A stretch of DNA of 64,000 nucleotides from Gorsachius magnificus (lineage: Eukaryota; Chordata; Aves; Pelecaniformes; Ardeidae). Under the pieces are notes generated by a model. It ran no database searches, was not told the DNA's origin, and saw only the letters and a program-made list of their open reading frames with translations. The position numbers were made by a program, and so were the translations under genes. Shown here in pieces: positions 11,967 to 26,900 of this stretch (positions within the stretch are counted from its first letter, which is position 1; every line of letters begins with the position of its first letter). The stretch is from the NCBI GenBank assembly GCA_034008185.1, contig CM067084.1, positions 68,854,612-68,918,611 of the forward strand. The letters are read 5' to 3'.

Positions 11967-14900
11967 CTACGTTAATGAAAAAAAATTGAATTGAAAAATT
12001 AAAACTTGGGCAAAAAAAGCATAGCTTCCTCTATCATATCCCAACATAGAAGTGGTGACTTTGGAAGCTAAAGAAAAACATATTTCAACAGACAGAATTG
12101 TCATTTCCATTCCAAACCCCAATAATTTACACATCATTTTATGCGATACAAAACTGCATAAGGAAAGGTAACCTTATCATAAATAACCTTAGGTAAGATG
12201 TGCAATACATATGAAAAATGTGTGAATTTTGTGGAGATGTATGGAAAAATCTTTTTAGGCATTTACTATTATTGCTTATTATGTGTAAATATAGAATAGA
12301 AATAGAAATAGAATAGAAATATAGAATAAAATGTGTTGGAGGAAACACTAGCACCAAACAGCAGGACAGTGTCAGAAAATGCATACTTATGAACTTATTT
12401 TCTGATTTCTAACAGGTATAAGAGGAACCTTTGGAGATGATAGGAAGTATAAAAAAAAAAAAAAAAAATCCTGTGTTTCTTCTGGTTTTCTCCTTACCTG
12501 TCTTTCCTCTTGTTTGGAGAAGGGATCTTTTCCAAAGTTCTGTTTATCAGATCTTGCCTTATTTTGTTCTCCAGTGCTTGCCACAACTCTTGGTTCTTCC
12601 TGAAGGAGCAGGAAAGAAAAAAATTCCCAGCAGCAAATCCCCAAATATAAACAATTTCCTCCCCTTTCTGATTTTAGCTACCAAACCCATGACAACACCA
12701 CCATGAAAAAGTAAAAGCGTTCAAGGATTTTTCTGCCCTGCCACAAATCATTTAAATCAGCTAAGATCACACCTCAGGGTTCATTGACAACTCACATCTG
12801 ATGACTGAAGGGTCCAGTGCCACAACATCTGCTTATCTCTCCTTCCCATGTCAAAGCAGGGAGCTGGGAGAGTGGGTCTGGGAGCACCTCTCAGTGTTAG
12901 CTGCACAGCTATTCAGCTGGTGTTAATAGGGATAAACTGGAGGGATGAAGACTCTGAGAGACTACCTGTCTCTGTGAGTAAAGGGAAAAACAGGGGCCAC
13001 TTGGGACTTTAGTATTGAACTACAAAGGGACAGTCATCTGCCAGGTTGAAACTTCCATTATTAGAAAGGAGGACTCCTTTGTATATTTAGGAGTAGGAGC
13101 TACAGACACGTGAAATCTGGTGTGCTATGAATATTATAAATACAAAAAGCTGAAGGCAAATATTTTCATAAACTCCAATTAAAGTCAACAGAAAGAAAAT
13201 TATCAGAACAAGATTTATGCATCTATAAAAAAGTTTAATTTATAAAGTTATAAAATTTATTAACTCTTAATCAATTAATTTATTGTATTACAATATTTCA
13301 CAAAATAAGGTAGCAGTTTCAAAGTATTTTTACCCCGCAAAAATATTTCAAAAGGAAACTTATGCACCTGAGATTTTTTCCATTGCTGTCAATCTGCTCA
13401 TCCAGAAAACACATATACATATAAAGCAATGATCTTCTCTTGCAATGGTCTACCAAAAAAATACCAGTTACCTTTTCTTACAGCTGCCAGACTCATCTGC
13501 ATTACTGTCACTTTCAGCAACACCATCTGAGTATTTACTGATGGAATCGAGGACAGAAAGAACCTCGCTTTGTGAGCTGGAGGGCAGCAACAAGTTCAGG
13601 ATCCTGTGCAACAACCCCATTGGTACCCTCGTCAGTTTAGCTAAATAACCCGCCAGTCGGAGCTCCTAGAGGATTAATGAGTAGAAAACAGATATATTTA
13701 GCAGTGGGGGGGGGGGGGGAGGGGAAAGTGTTAGCAAATTTTAATTACTACCGCTAAAGAATTACTCATTACAGAAGCAAAAAACATTACTGAAAATCAT
13801 GCTAGTGGCGACAGTTTTGGTGTCAAATGGCCATAGTGCCACATTCACTGTTGCTACCCACGCTGGCCCCTATATATTACGGCTGTCCATTTCATTTCGG
13901 ATATAGGCAATGTAAATGTGAAACAACCAGCTGACCTTAGTGTATGCGCTTAGGGCATCTACTCAATGCCCTTTGGTCTGAAAAAATCACGATGCAACCA
14001 TATTGTAGCATGTATGGTTTAGTTAATTTATGGATTGTACCATTATAAAGAAATCCTTTCAAGACAGCAACGAAGCAATATAGCATTCCTTGGTCTGTAA
14101 AATTGGGGGGGGGGGGGGGAAAAAGCCTCTGAATCCTAAAGACAACATTTACATGTTGCCATGGTTGACTACTTCACGGTTCAGCCTCTCTTAACAGCAG
14201 ATTCTGTGATTAGCTCAGGGAACAGCTTGTAACATTTGTTAAGAGGTGAAGGAAACATCTGTTTTTGTTTCGGTGGTTTGGTTTTTTTTTTTTCTCCAAA
14301 CATCCTCTCTTTTTTTGGCCCAAAGATCAGTGGTAAAGCCTACTCACATGGTGTTCAAATAGCGTAAGTTCAAACTGAGCTGTTCCCTAAACAATCAACC
14401 AGCACCATTTCCTACCCCCTTCCAAACACCAAAACCCCACTGTTATTTTCTGCTCTGCTGTCAAAACTACTGTACCCCCAGGGCTGTTTCTGTGGATTTC
14501 TCATGCATACTAAATATGAAAAGTCTCCAATATATTGCAGACTTCATGGAAAGAAAAGAGTAGAGCAAATTAAAGCAAGGTAAATGCCTCAAAGGATGCA
14601 AGTAAAATGTTGCACTCTATTCAAACCATACATGTATATGAGGTAGGCAAAGTTAAGTAATAAGTGCCAAACATTCGAGATGACTCATGACGGCTGAGTC
14701 ACCTCCGCTCTGCAGACCCTCCTATAAGCACTGATGGGGCAGATGACTACAAAGCCCATGTCACATAAAAAACCACAAGGTCCCACCATGCAGGAAGATA
14801 GGAAATTTCTTTGTCCACAGTGGATTCAAAATGTCACAGCAAATGTTTGAACTCTGCCTCTTTTTGGCGTGACAAATTTTCAGAGGAGCAAATGCACCTA

Positions 14901-17900
14901 GGAGATCCCTGTATTAAGTGAAGCTGCTTCTTTGAAAGAAGCCATTTCACCAAAAGGATGCTCTGTAAAGGAAAATTCTTTCTGGTAAATTCATGTAAAA
15001 AATAGCAATCGCCCCCAAAGCAGCCCTAACCCAAATTTGGACAGCCACACAAAATAAAGAAATCAGTCAACCTCCTTTTCCTGTAACAGTTCTCCAAGCA
15101 GAGAACTCTGCTCCAAAAGGCAGCAAAACTAGCCACCTCCCAAGGTTTCCTGGGCTCTTCAGTGTTGTTACAGGTTTTCCATGGAAACCACCGAGATACT
15201 AGAATGAACAAGACAAAATCCTAAGATTGATGAGAGATTAGTAAATTGATGCAGTATCCAAAATGTCCAATATTTTCACCCTAAACAGGCACCAAAGTTA
15301 GGTAAAAGAAATGTCTGTTCAGGCTACTTAGGGCAAGAAATTATTTGATTCTTCTCTGCAGAGGAATGTAAATAAGAGCTTAAATCTTAATACAGACACC
15401 TAAGTTTAATTTCTATAGTTGTATACAGACTGTATTGTACTTTTGGTCTTTAAAAAACATTCTTCTAGAAACTTAGAAAAAACATTGAGAATAAAAATGA
15501 CGCATCTCTGACCCATTCTGCCCTTTTTGGCTAAACAGTCTCAGGACCTGTAACTCAGTAATTTATACACAGACGATCGAAACATCAGTACTGCTTTCCT
15601 GTGCAATAGTTTCCTCTTTAAAATGTTCTTTTCTCCACTCTGACCCTTACCTTTCTGCACCAAGTATGATTTGGACTGAGAGGCAGCCCTTAATGCTTTT
15701 TTAACACAGCAGAATTCATGATTAAGTAGTGCTGCAAGGTGCCACAATGCTGTCAACAGCAGCAGAAGCGGCACGGGCACCATCTAGCACATGTACGGCA
15801 AAGGGAGCGCTGATGTGTGAACATGCACCAGCAGTGAGCAGCACTTTCAGATGCTCACAGCTACCCAGACCAGCTTGCAGCAGCGGGAAGGAGAAGTGAA
15901 CGTGCCTGCAAACGCAGAAATGGTCACACAAGTCAGATCAAAAGGCTTCCAGCATGGGATGAGTTTGATTCTTCAGGTGTATTATTTGGTAAGGTACCTC
16001 AAAGATATGGAATTCACTTTTTTCATAACATCTAATGGTTACAAACGCTACTTGCACCGCCAATAACCTCATTTGTGTTCTCTGAATTTGGTCAAAATAA
16101 AAACAGGAATGAATTGCAGTTTACAAACAGCAGAATTACTTTTAAGTATTTGGATTGAGCAATGTGTATTTAAACAACTAATGCAAGAATCAATGAACTC
16201 GATCCATGCTGTGCTTCAGGCTTTCTGTGCTGTTTCCACATGACAGTCTGCCTGCATCATCTGTTGTCTCTAAAATGCAACTAGTGTGCCTGGGGCTATA
16301 GCTATGAGCTTATTTAAAAGTAACTTCTCAGCCAGAGGCTCATGATCCTGAACTCACTATCATTCAAGCAAATCTCTTACTGACCTAGATCTGCCTCGAT
16401 AAGGATGTAAGCTGAAACACAAAGAGTAGGAAAGTAAAACTTATCTGGTTTTCCAGAGAGGGCTGCATCCACAGTTCTGAAAAACAGTCTAAAGGGGAAA
16501 ATCCTCTTTAAAAAATGAGTGTAAAATACAGAGGTACAATAGCTATAGCTTCCTCATACGTGTCAATATAATGTGTTCTATAAATTGTAAGAAGATGGAG
16601 GGGGCAGGGGGAAGATTTAAAAATCAATTCCCATAACAGCTTGCAGGATAAGCACGTCCAAAAGTAGGAACGTGCTACACTGTGAGCCTTAATAAATTAG
16701 TCTTCTACTAAGCACATACTACTTTGCAGTTGAATTAAGAGTAGTCCAGTTTGGAATTATAGTTGGAGTTATCATACTATTACACTTGCAGAGAACAGAA
16801 ATTTTGTTTATCTGCGGGTTAAATATGTATGGGTTTTATGGAATTTCAATAAAGTATGTCCCAGAATAACTCTGGGCTACACTTTATATGAATAAATATA
16901 AACACAAAAATCCCAGGGGTATATCTAATGCATATTTACACAAATTAATTATTTCTTCAGGGAACCTTATGAACAAAACACAAAGCACAGTCCCCCAAGT
17001 ATACACTGAACAGTGCATCCAGTTTTTCAAGGGCAGTGAGGTGACAGTGATGCTCTTAAATTTGTGTCTTCAAGATGTCAAAATCTATTAATTATCAAGG
17101 GGCACTGTTCACCTGCTAGGGTGCTACGAGGACTGGGTACTGGGAAAATGATGACATATTCTGTTTGCAGGCAATCTGCAAAACAATGATTTTAACCTCT
17201 CAATTTGCAGAACACATGCCATGCTGCTCAAGAGCTCTTTCACAATGTATCTGTGCTAAAGAAACTTAACAACTATCAGAGGAAAACAAACTGTCAGCAG
17301 CTTAGGCAACACGGTTTATCTATTCTGTAGAAAGGCAACATACAGCTTCCCCCCCAGCCAAGTGGTATGACCTTGGGGAATACAGAACAAGGAGTGTCAG
17401 TATTTAATTATAAAATTTTCTAGGACCAAAACGAGCCACAATAACATGCAAAACCAGCATATTCCTGGTTAGTCCTGGGCAGCCCAATGATAAATATGAT
17501 TAATGTTTCCAAAAGGAAAAGAGCATTGTCTTTGAACTGAAATGCTAAGAAAAGAGCCAAGCTCTCTTGGGATAGGGTTCCACTCAAAAGAAATGATGCA
17601 CAGCCAGCAGCAATAGCACTCAGCCACCAGTTCTCTCTTCCCTCCCACCAAATCCTACCCAGCTGCTTCAGCATTCACCTTAACATGCCACACATCTTGA
17701 ATTCATGCCTTCACGAGGGAGGTAGGTGCTGAAGCTCTGTCAGAGACAACCAAATCAAGAACAGCAGAAAAACATTTCACAACATCCTTTGCAAGATAAG
17801 AACTCCGCTGCTGAGCAGCTGGCTTGTTACAGGCGTCTTCTTCCTACCCTTCTATGCCCAGGAGTATGGCAAGCCAAGAACCACAGTACGAGATTAATGC

Positions 17901-20900
17901 AGTCTTCATGCTCTCTTTAAGAGTTCCAGCGGTGACTTGTTTTGCCAGCCTATGAAATTGCTAAACAAACACTGTACAAGGTCTCTTCAATTAGTCCAAG
18001 ATTGCAAGGCAATAGCAGATTTAAAAGCACTGAAATGAAACTATGATAATGGTCTTGATAGCGCTAATCTGGAAGAGTTGGTCTGTGCTGTTTAAAGCCT
18101 TCATAATGGCCAGCATTCCTGGATGCGGCATATTTTGTCAGATAAATATATAATGAACTAGTTAAAAAACCAAAAACAAGAGTATAAAAGGAAGTCACAA
18201 GACTATGGCCTACAAAGACCAATGAGTTAAACAGTAGTACAGGGAAAGATCAGCAAAGCTTTCAAAGCATTTTCAATTTTTATATCTGTTCTGATGTTTA
18301 TTTTCCACTGATGCTGAATGGCGTTTATTTTATCTAAGACCTATCTTATTCATTATTGTATTCAACATGTATCTGAAGCACTGTATGTTTCAGCAAAATA
18401 TTCACACAAGCCTGTTAATTTCTTACTTGTTCTACAAAAAAAAAAAAAGAAAAAAAAAGAGAATATTTAACAGGAAAAAAGGTCATCTTTTCTCCTAGAA
18501 AAGTATTCTGAAATCTGATTAGACAAACTGCAACTACAAATGGGCAAATAAAGCCTTAAATTTAATATCACCTCTGAAATGCATTACAGCTTTCAGAAAA
18601 CTGAGCAGAAACAAGCTGAGACACAGGAAAGGCTGAGAGCCTCTTAGTTTAAGTGGTCCCTCCTTGGCTTGCTCGCCTCTGAAGATCCCAATTTATGATA
18701 TAGGTGACTGCAACCACACTTGTCCCTGACAGGCAAGTCGAGACAACACTGAGTCTCTTTTCTGATGCTAGCTACATATCTCAACCAAAGCCTGCAGATA
18801 AAACTTGGGGACAACAGTGATTCATTTTGAATGCCTTTTGTGGCACTGACAGGCAGCAAACAGATAGCAAATTACCTGAAGAGGTGATGCTCTTTTTGAG
18901 AACAATGAGTAATGATACTAGAAAATTTAACTAGCAGCCCTTTCATAGTTTAGTTTTGTAACAATCAGTGCAAATACTTTCTAACACTGATTAAAGCCTA
19001 AACAAAACCCTTCTCTCATTACATGAAAATGAGACTGTAAATCTGTCTGTAAACCAGGAACTCAAGCAATTTAGTTTTCTCTACAGAATGAAATGCAACA
19101 GGACAACCCCCGGAAAGGACTTGTAAGTGAACAAAACCAAGTATAACTCAATGAAATTCAAAAGGCTGAAAGTAGGTCAGAACTGACTGAAGTGAATGAT
19201 AATACAGGCTGGAAACACCAGACTGTTAGTGACTACTAGCAGAACTCAGTCCAAATACATCTGTAATAGTTTCCAAAAAAGCAAGAAAAGCTGATTTCCA
19301 GATACAGCTGTACTTTAAACTTGGAAGCTTCGTTCAATTTCATGCTTACCTGACTATAAAGTGCCAAAAATGCATCTGCTTCTATATTTTCCAGGAGATC
19401 TTCAAGCACGACGCAATTCCATTGCTCATCTCTCAAGCTGAAGCGAAAGACAGAATTAACACTGAAGTTTTCCCAGGCGCAATGACTGTATTATAAGGAA
19501 CAGTATCTGAAAGTCACCCATTCAGGAAGTGCATCTTTCTGTCAGCCAGCTGGGTGAGCAGCACAACTTCTAAAATAAGCCAACTTTTCCTACTTTCTCC
19601 CCCAAACCACCAAGCAAACATTAGAGCAGAATCTAAGGCTATGCTCTCGCACAGAATTCAAATTTGGAATCGCTCCAAAGCAACACGACTCAACCTGTTC
19701 CCATCCTTTTTAAATTTCATCACCACACTTTATGGCAAATTGTGGATCTTTTTGTTGCTGGAATATAATAGTAAACAGCTAATTTCCTCACTACTGGTGG
19801 ATTTTTGTTTCTGGACCAAATCATGAAGCTATCCTTTCTGTCATTTGGGGAAAGTACAAAGCTTGTTTCTTCCTTTGTGTTTTCAGGTAAACAGTAAAGG
19901 CTAGGTGCAGTTTCTTTGAAGGCTTCACTGATACACCTCTACAGTAGTATCTGCAAGCCAGTAACCCATCTGCTCTTCTAGTGACTCTACTTCTGCAACA
20001 GGAGAGTCATTAATCTACATCGAGTAGAGCTCCAGCCCTTTCAGAATTAAAACAGACTTAAGAGTGCAATAAGCCTATCAAAGCCATTTTTAATATGTCA
20101 ATTGTTTCATGGAAAGCCCTCTTTGTAACGGAAAGCACCCTCTCAGGATCTTACATGAACCTTGAAATGCAGTAGGCTTTCAATACTGTGCAATACACAT
20201 GGAAATGTAATTTCCAACTCCTATAACCCCAATGAATGTAACACAATACTGTGCAATTTTGCAAATTATCACCCATTTTTGCTAGGCAACCTTCAGGACA
20301 AGACAGATATTTCTATATACCTCCCAAAAGGCTGCTTTTTTTTTTTGTCATGGATATCTTTGCTTAAAAACTAGCCAGGGAAAAGTGAAATTGAGCCTGT
20401 CTCTGAAGAAGAGTTTATATATCCCATCAAAAAGAATTGCGTGACAGGGAATTCAGTCTACAGTGTGACAGTGGAGATGGAAATTCAATTTAAATTGTCT
20501 CAGCTACTTCCTCTGACCCCAGCAGGTCAGGTTTCATTGAAGTCCCTACCTATCTTCCTGAGAGACGAAGAACAGGATTAAAATCCTTTTCCTCCTTGCT
20601 GCTAAGGAGTATTGTTATTTTTCCACTGTCCCTGTCAAGGGACACAATCCATATATAACTAAGTTATTATTATTTCATGTTTCTTATTTCGATATTGCCA
20701 AGAATCCTCAGTTATGCTCTGGGCCACATCACAAAAATGCACTGTTCAAACATAGATGTATAGTCCCTCCGCAACACAGCAGAACATTTAGCCTGCTGTT
20801 TCTCTGTGATATCTTATGGTCTATAAGGACTGCAGTAACTTAGTAAAACCTGAGACCAAAGCACTTACCTTTGCTGGTGCAGATTTATAAATTGCCTGCA

Positions 20901-23900
20901 TTTATTCATGGCCTGTCTTAGCAGAACTGTCACCTGTCTGTCTGCATTCACTTCCACAGCTTCACTTGAAAGTCCCAATCCATCCAGAGTCCATCCCTGC
21001 CTACTCATTAGATGCTGCTGCTGAGCTGACTCCTTATGCAACATCTCATATTCCAGCTTCCTGTCAAGTTCTTCTATCTCCTAGAGGATGAAAACACGTA
21101 ATGATAAAAAGCCATAATTTAACTTGGAAGAACACATTTCATTTGGAGTGAAGAAAAAAGATGGTATCAGAATTTCTGAAATTAGTTTATTCATTTCTCA
21201 TTCTACCCAGCCACTTGCAGTCATTACACTTTCCAATTCATTGCATGGCTTCAGTAAACATGACTTGCATGCTATGAACATCAGAACAATGCTGAAAGAT
21301 ATGAGTCAATTTTCATTGTGTTAAATGTCAACGTTCTCTGAAACCTTCCACTGTAGAGGACATCTAGAAAGTACACTGCCAGCATGGCTGAGATCCAAAT
21401 GAAAGCATGGCACCATTAGAATTCATCTGGAAGCTGCATAAAGGCATCGCAACAGCTTGAGAAACTCTGATTGACTCCTTTTAGTTACACTGAATCAATA
21501 GCTAATATCAAAGAGGTTTGAACTCAAAAGACAATAATTCACATTTAGTGTGATAAAATTAGGGTTAAAATACAATGCTCTAAATATCAAAGGGATAAAA
21601 CCCAAAGTCTTAAGTGGACTGGATCTCATGCTGGAGATCTCTCTTTGTTAAGAGTCAAACTAGACATCAGAAGGATGACTTCATATTCCAGTTTTTCCAA
21701 TGCTACTGTTGTCTGACCTCGAACAAGTTGCTTAATATCTCAACGCCCTACTTCCCAACCTGCAGCCTGGAGAACATGCTGAATTTTAATCTATTCCTCC
21801 ACCTTATCAGATGATTCAGACTAGAATTCATTGGAGCATGGCATCTCTAAGTAAATATCTGCTCCCCAGTCAGTAAGATTTGACATTGGAGCTTAGATCC
21901 ACTCTCCTAATACCAAAAGCAAACATTACCTTGGTATGTCTAAGGGGATGAAGCAAATTCACATGTAGCCGGATGTGTTTGTTTCACTGACTGGACAAGC
22001 TATCACTGATGCCATCAGCATTAGGGAATCCTGTGTATTCCGATACACTTGTTTTAAAGTAACAGGTATTTAAATTTGCCAGCTAATGTGACAAAGGAGC
22101 AGAAATAAAACCCAGCGAGAGAGAAGGATTTGATCACCAGGAGACAGTCCCCATAAACCAAGGCGCTTTAAACAATGCCTAAAATTACTTTTTTTCCCCC
22201 AAAACAGAGCTCAACTCAGTTCTTGCACACTGGCTGAAGAATTCAGTGCCAGCTACTCTAGAACTCTCTTCTGTCTCTCCTTCAATCCTTTTTCTTCATC
22301 TGTTCAAGGACAGTGAAGCTAAAAGCAACCTCTTTGCAGAGCCCTCTTACACTTACTGCATAAAAGGCCATAATTGCAGATTGAATTATTTTTAATATTC
22401 TGTCTCCATATGACTTTCACTATTTCCTACAGATTTAATACAAATTTAAACAAAACTGGAAACATATAAGCATTCTAACTGCCATTCTAAGAGAAACTCT
22501 GTAGAGATGACAGCATTAAAATTTAACCAGGAGTTTTAACAGCAATAGCTGTCTAACGATGCCCTCTAGCAAAGAGGTTTTGCTCTTAAAAACCCATTTT
22601 GTTTGTTCTACTCCAGTGCTCTCCCAAGCCTCACTTGGATGGCTGCAAATAGCAGATGTAAAAAAAAAAATCCTTAAGAATACAGAGCACTGAAGGATTA
22701 GAAAAAAAAGGATTAGAAAACTGGCATATACCAAGTATGTAATAAATACGATGAAGGGAAGAGGCCTTTCCAAAGTTTCTACTATTTAAACTGTGTGAGT
22801 GTGCGTGGAGGCAGACAGACAGGTAGGAGGCTCTGTATATAATCTTTAAAAACTCAAAGATTGATGCATGTTGTGTGGTTGTGAATTTTACCATACGGAT
22901 AGCACTATAAGATGAATAACACAGTCATGACAATTTACAGACTATCCCAGTCACGACTCACAATCACTTCGAAAGTGTCTTCCCTCCAATCAACAAAACT
23001 TTAGTATTAACTAGCCGCCAAAATGCTGCTCTTTCTGACTGCAGATCTCTGGATGCTACTATAATAAAAATAAATAATAATAATACACAATCTTCCCTGG
23101 CTCTACTACTCTCCTTCTCTTTATTTCTTTTACTAAGTGCACTAAAGCGCGCATAATCATAGCAACTAAAGGCCAGGCCACCAGAAGCTGCAAACCAGCA
23201 CAGCTAAATCAAAGTCAAATAAGCTACTGTGATAGTTCCTGTCTCCTAACAGGAATTTTTCCTTTTCAGAACTTCAATACTTACAGGATTGTGTGCTTCT
23301 AAAATCTGAATACATTCCAATTTTGACAGGGTTTTTGATGTGCTCAGTTGTTCAAAGAGCAAAGCTTGTACACTTATGATAGCAGTATACAGCTCCAACA
23401 TTTTGGATTTTTTAACAGTCTTTTCAAAGGCTAAAGAAGCAATATACTCTCCAAGTTTATTTTCCAGATCGTGCAGCTGACGCTCTTTCTCAAGCAGGAA
23501 CTCGTACTCAACCTAAAAAATACCAAAACACAAAAGGTAACAAGATTAACAGAAAACCTTACATGCATGCTCATGATTTTACTGCTCTGCAATTAACAAG
23601 CAGGATTAAAGCAGCAAAGAAATCAATGCTGTTATCTTATAATGTAATACATTGTTTTAAAAATTGCTTTTAACATTATATTCCAAACTTCTGTGATCAA
23701 AAAAATACTACAGTAAGGTCAGATATTTCAAAGAGATCGAGCCTTGGTTTAGGGTTGTCATAACGTAATATTAAATACTAAACTCAAACAGAGGGTCTAT
23801 ATAGTTTTTAATATAATAAAAGTAAAAATTTAAAATATAAATAAACCTATGCTTACCTATGTGCTTGGTCAAATGGGAAGATAAAATACATCCTTCTGTT

Positions 23901-26900
23901 CAGCAAAAATACAAAACTTATAAAAACTGTATTTAGTTTCAAATTGGCAAGTGTCAGTTAATACTGACCAATGAATTTCAACCTACTAGTCTTTAAGCAA
24001 ATAACCAAAAATTCTCTTACATAAAACAAAGTTAAACTGTAAACCAAGAGTCTACTGGTAATGGATTTCAAACAAGATTAAAACTGGATTGAATGGATGT
24101 CAAGCAAGATTAAATCAAAATGATTTAACTCAACAACTGCGTTGCTGCCACACATCTGACAGGTCATCCATAGAAATTATTGAAGGGTGAAAGGCAAGCA
24201 CAGCACGTGCAAGCACATGATCAAATGCAACGTGATGGATGAGCTCTCCATGCTATACCACTGGCATTCACAGCCAGTGATATTGCCACTGTGACCATCT
24301 TTCTGCAGGACAATGTGGGCAGTAGACAGCTGCAATTACCCTCTTTGGATGCTTCCATCTGAACTTGTCACTCTAAGCTCCCTTTATAGTCAAAGAAAAG
24401 GAAAAGGTACTTCTTGGTATGTTTCATATCCTAAAAAATGTTTTTCCACTGATCTGTAAATGTGGATATCCAGGTTAGACACTGATGGCTACACTGCACA
24501 TCTAACATTTGGGAACCACATTGGCTGAACCCTCAATGACAGTGAATAATTATCAGTTTGGTTTTATTCTCTCTCCCTGTATTATCCACACAGGCCCAGA
24601 AGTTGGATTGTAAGAAAGAAGACATTCATGCAACCATGAGAGCTCCAACTCCACCACTTCACTGGATTTAGACTAAAGCTAAGCACAGAACAGCCCATCT
24701 GCACACTGCTGGGTATCAGAGTGCAGGGGTTTTCCTCACTCCATCTCTAAATTCTCTTTTGGTTCTGAAAAATCTAACCAGGTAGATTTCACAGCATACA
24801 AAACCAAAAAAGTTTTCAGAAATCAGTATTTTCAGAAGTTTCCCATATTATGTATTTTAACAGTAATGCTCAAGTAACTACTGCCTCTGACAGAATGGAA
24901 GAACCACAGCCATCAAAGGAGGCATCTCAGAAACTTCCAGATAAGTTTGGTTAAGTTTACTATCACCACGGCACCTGAGAGCAGGTACTAACATTTGCAT
25001 TCTTTGTAAAAGTACTTGTCCCACCAAGTTTGGTCTCTCTCAAAGAGCAAGCAGAGATGAACATCCCTATTTAATTGAGATACCTAAATGGTTAGTATCT
25101 TAGCATGGTAGGCATCCTATGGTATAGCTTTCTACATGCATTCTTAATCTCTTTACAGCTTTACCAGTCTGTAAGAATAATAAAGACCAATAGTATTTGC
25201 CCTGCAAGCGTGAACTGCAACACTGTAAGGTCAACTGTAGTCTTCGGACACTGTATGACTTCCCCTTGGCACAAGACCTGATTTTGCCCCTCAGAATATC
25301 TTTGCACAACTACAGATGGTACGTACTCCAGACAATTAAAATCTTATTAGCTTTCTATTCATGCTAGTCAGAATTATACATTATTGACTCTATTCATGCT
25401 TAGCTTTAAAGGAGCATTTAAGAAGACTTCCACCACATTTTTAGATCCCTAAGATGATAAATATGTAACATGATGCCCACAAATTTTCTCTATAAATTTT
25501 ATTGGTAAGGGACCTGCTAGGACTGATTATGTATCATACAAATTCTATTATCCAGTAGATAGAGTTACATTTTAAAATGTGATTTGGAACCACATGTGCT
25601 TGTGATATTCTCATTCACGCTCATGTGATATTCTCCAAAATCTCCATTACATCATCTGGAATGTCCTTGAAAGCAATAGATGGAAGGTTACCTTCAGGAA
25701 ATATTTCCTACTAACATGAATTAAGCCAATTACAACACAAGAGTAAGAAATCATCCTACAGATGCAAAGTAGAGGCAAGATTCATTTTCTTGATATCTTT
25801 AACAAATCTCCATCTTAAAAGACAGACATTGTCTCTCAACATTACTGTTAATCTAACAAACTGATCTTGAATAACGTAGGTATGTGACACTAAATAATAA
25901 GTAAGCATATAGGTTACAAATAAACATATAAGATATTTGAGTTGGAAGAAGAATTCAGCTGAGAGATCATACTAGAAATATGGTGACCAAAATGCCAAAA
26001 ATGAAGCTGTTATTTCTGAACGTGGGAGGCAGAGGTCTCCAGTGAAAAGCAGAAGAGATGGCCAAAATGGGGAGTTTATGGAAAAAGAGCTGAGCTGCCT
26101 TCCAGTACTTGTTCAAAAAAAGGTATGTTTCAATTTTCAGTAGGAAAAAAAATAAATCAATAATCATAGTAGTAATTTTTCATATCTATCTTCTGTGTTC
26201 TTTGCAGGCAGGCAAGAAACCTATTAGAGTGAATTTGAGGCCTTTGTTTTCTGTAGCATGCTTTTTACTGAAAAGCAAGTAACTTTAGCAGCTCCCAGTA
26301 AAGCTCCCGGTCCAGCAGCTCACAGGCACTTGACGGTGTATCCTGTACTCTAACAGCACCGATCAGAAATCAAAGACAGAAACTTCTGCAGAATATCCTA
26401 CCAGTCATGACTGATCACAGTACAGCCAATCCCACCCTAACCCAGTTTTTGGGGGGAGATTTTTGTTTGGTTGGTTTATTTATCTTGTCAAAGCAAATTT
26501 ATTTTCAAAATCCAAACTGTTATTACAAAATATTCTTGTGAGCCAGTGACATAAGACTAAAGCCTAGAAGCAAGGCTATTCCACATCTCAGTGCCACAGC
26601 AAATATTTAAAACAAAAATAATAATTTAAAAAAAAAAATAATCTTTCTTCAAAAGCCTGTGCACAAGACTAATTTCTCAAATAAGATTCAAATTTTTGTT
26701 CTGAAAGGGACATTGAATTAATTATTATACTACCAATCACTGACACAAGACCAGGTTCTCAAAAGCAATTAGCAATTTTCAGAGCCGTGTTTTCTGACTG
26801 TCCAATGTTTTGAGGTCTCAGTTGTGAAATTTCCATTGACTTGCCCTCATCTCTTTTTTGGATGGTGAAAGTTGTTGCACTCTTAGGTGATTCTTAAAGA

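Larger units (their letters stand above)
13666..19349 (-). other. EVC2 intron, 5.7 kb, between exons 12 and 13
   Basis: AT-rich intron with two long G runs on the plus strand near its exon 13 end (13706-13719 and 14105-14119) and A-rich patches near 18438-18460. Open frames (for example 15541-15783, 15851-16066, 17420-17674) have no support. No transposable element was recognised. Confidence 0.65.

Noticed and set aside
12387..12644. 85-codon minus-strand frame over EVC2 exon 14
   Set aside because: Wrong phase. The exon's true frame gives KNQELWQALENK, which matches limbin and joins both neighbours.
23285..23512. Apparent extra A in the GAAAATAAAC run of EVC2 exon 10, suggesting a frameshift
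   Set aside because: Recounting gives four A, an exon of exactly 228 nt and a gap-free match to human. The frame is intact.
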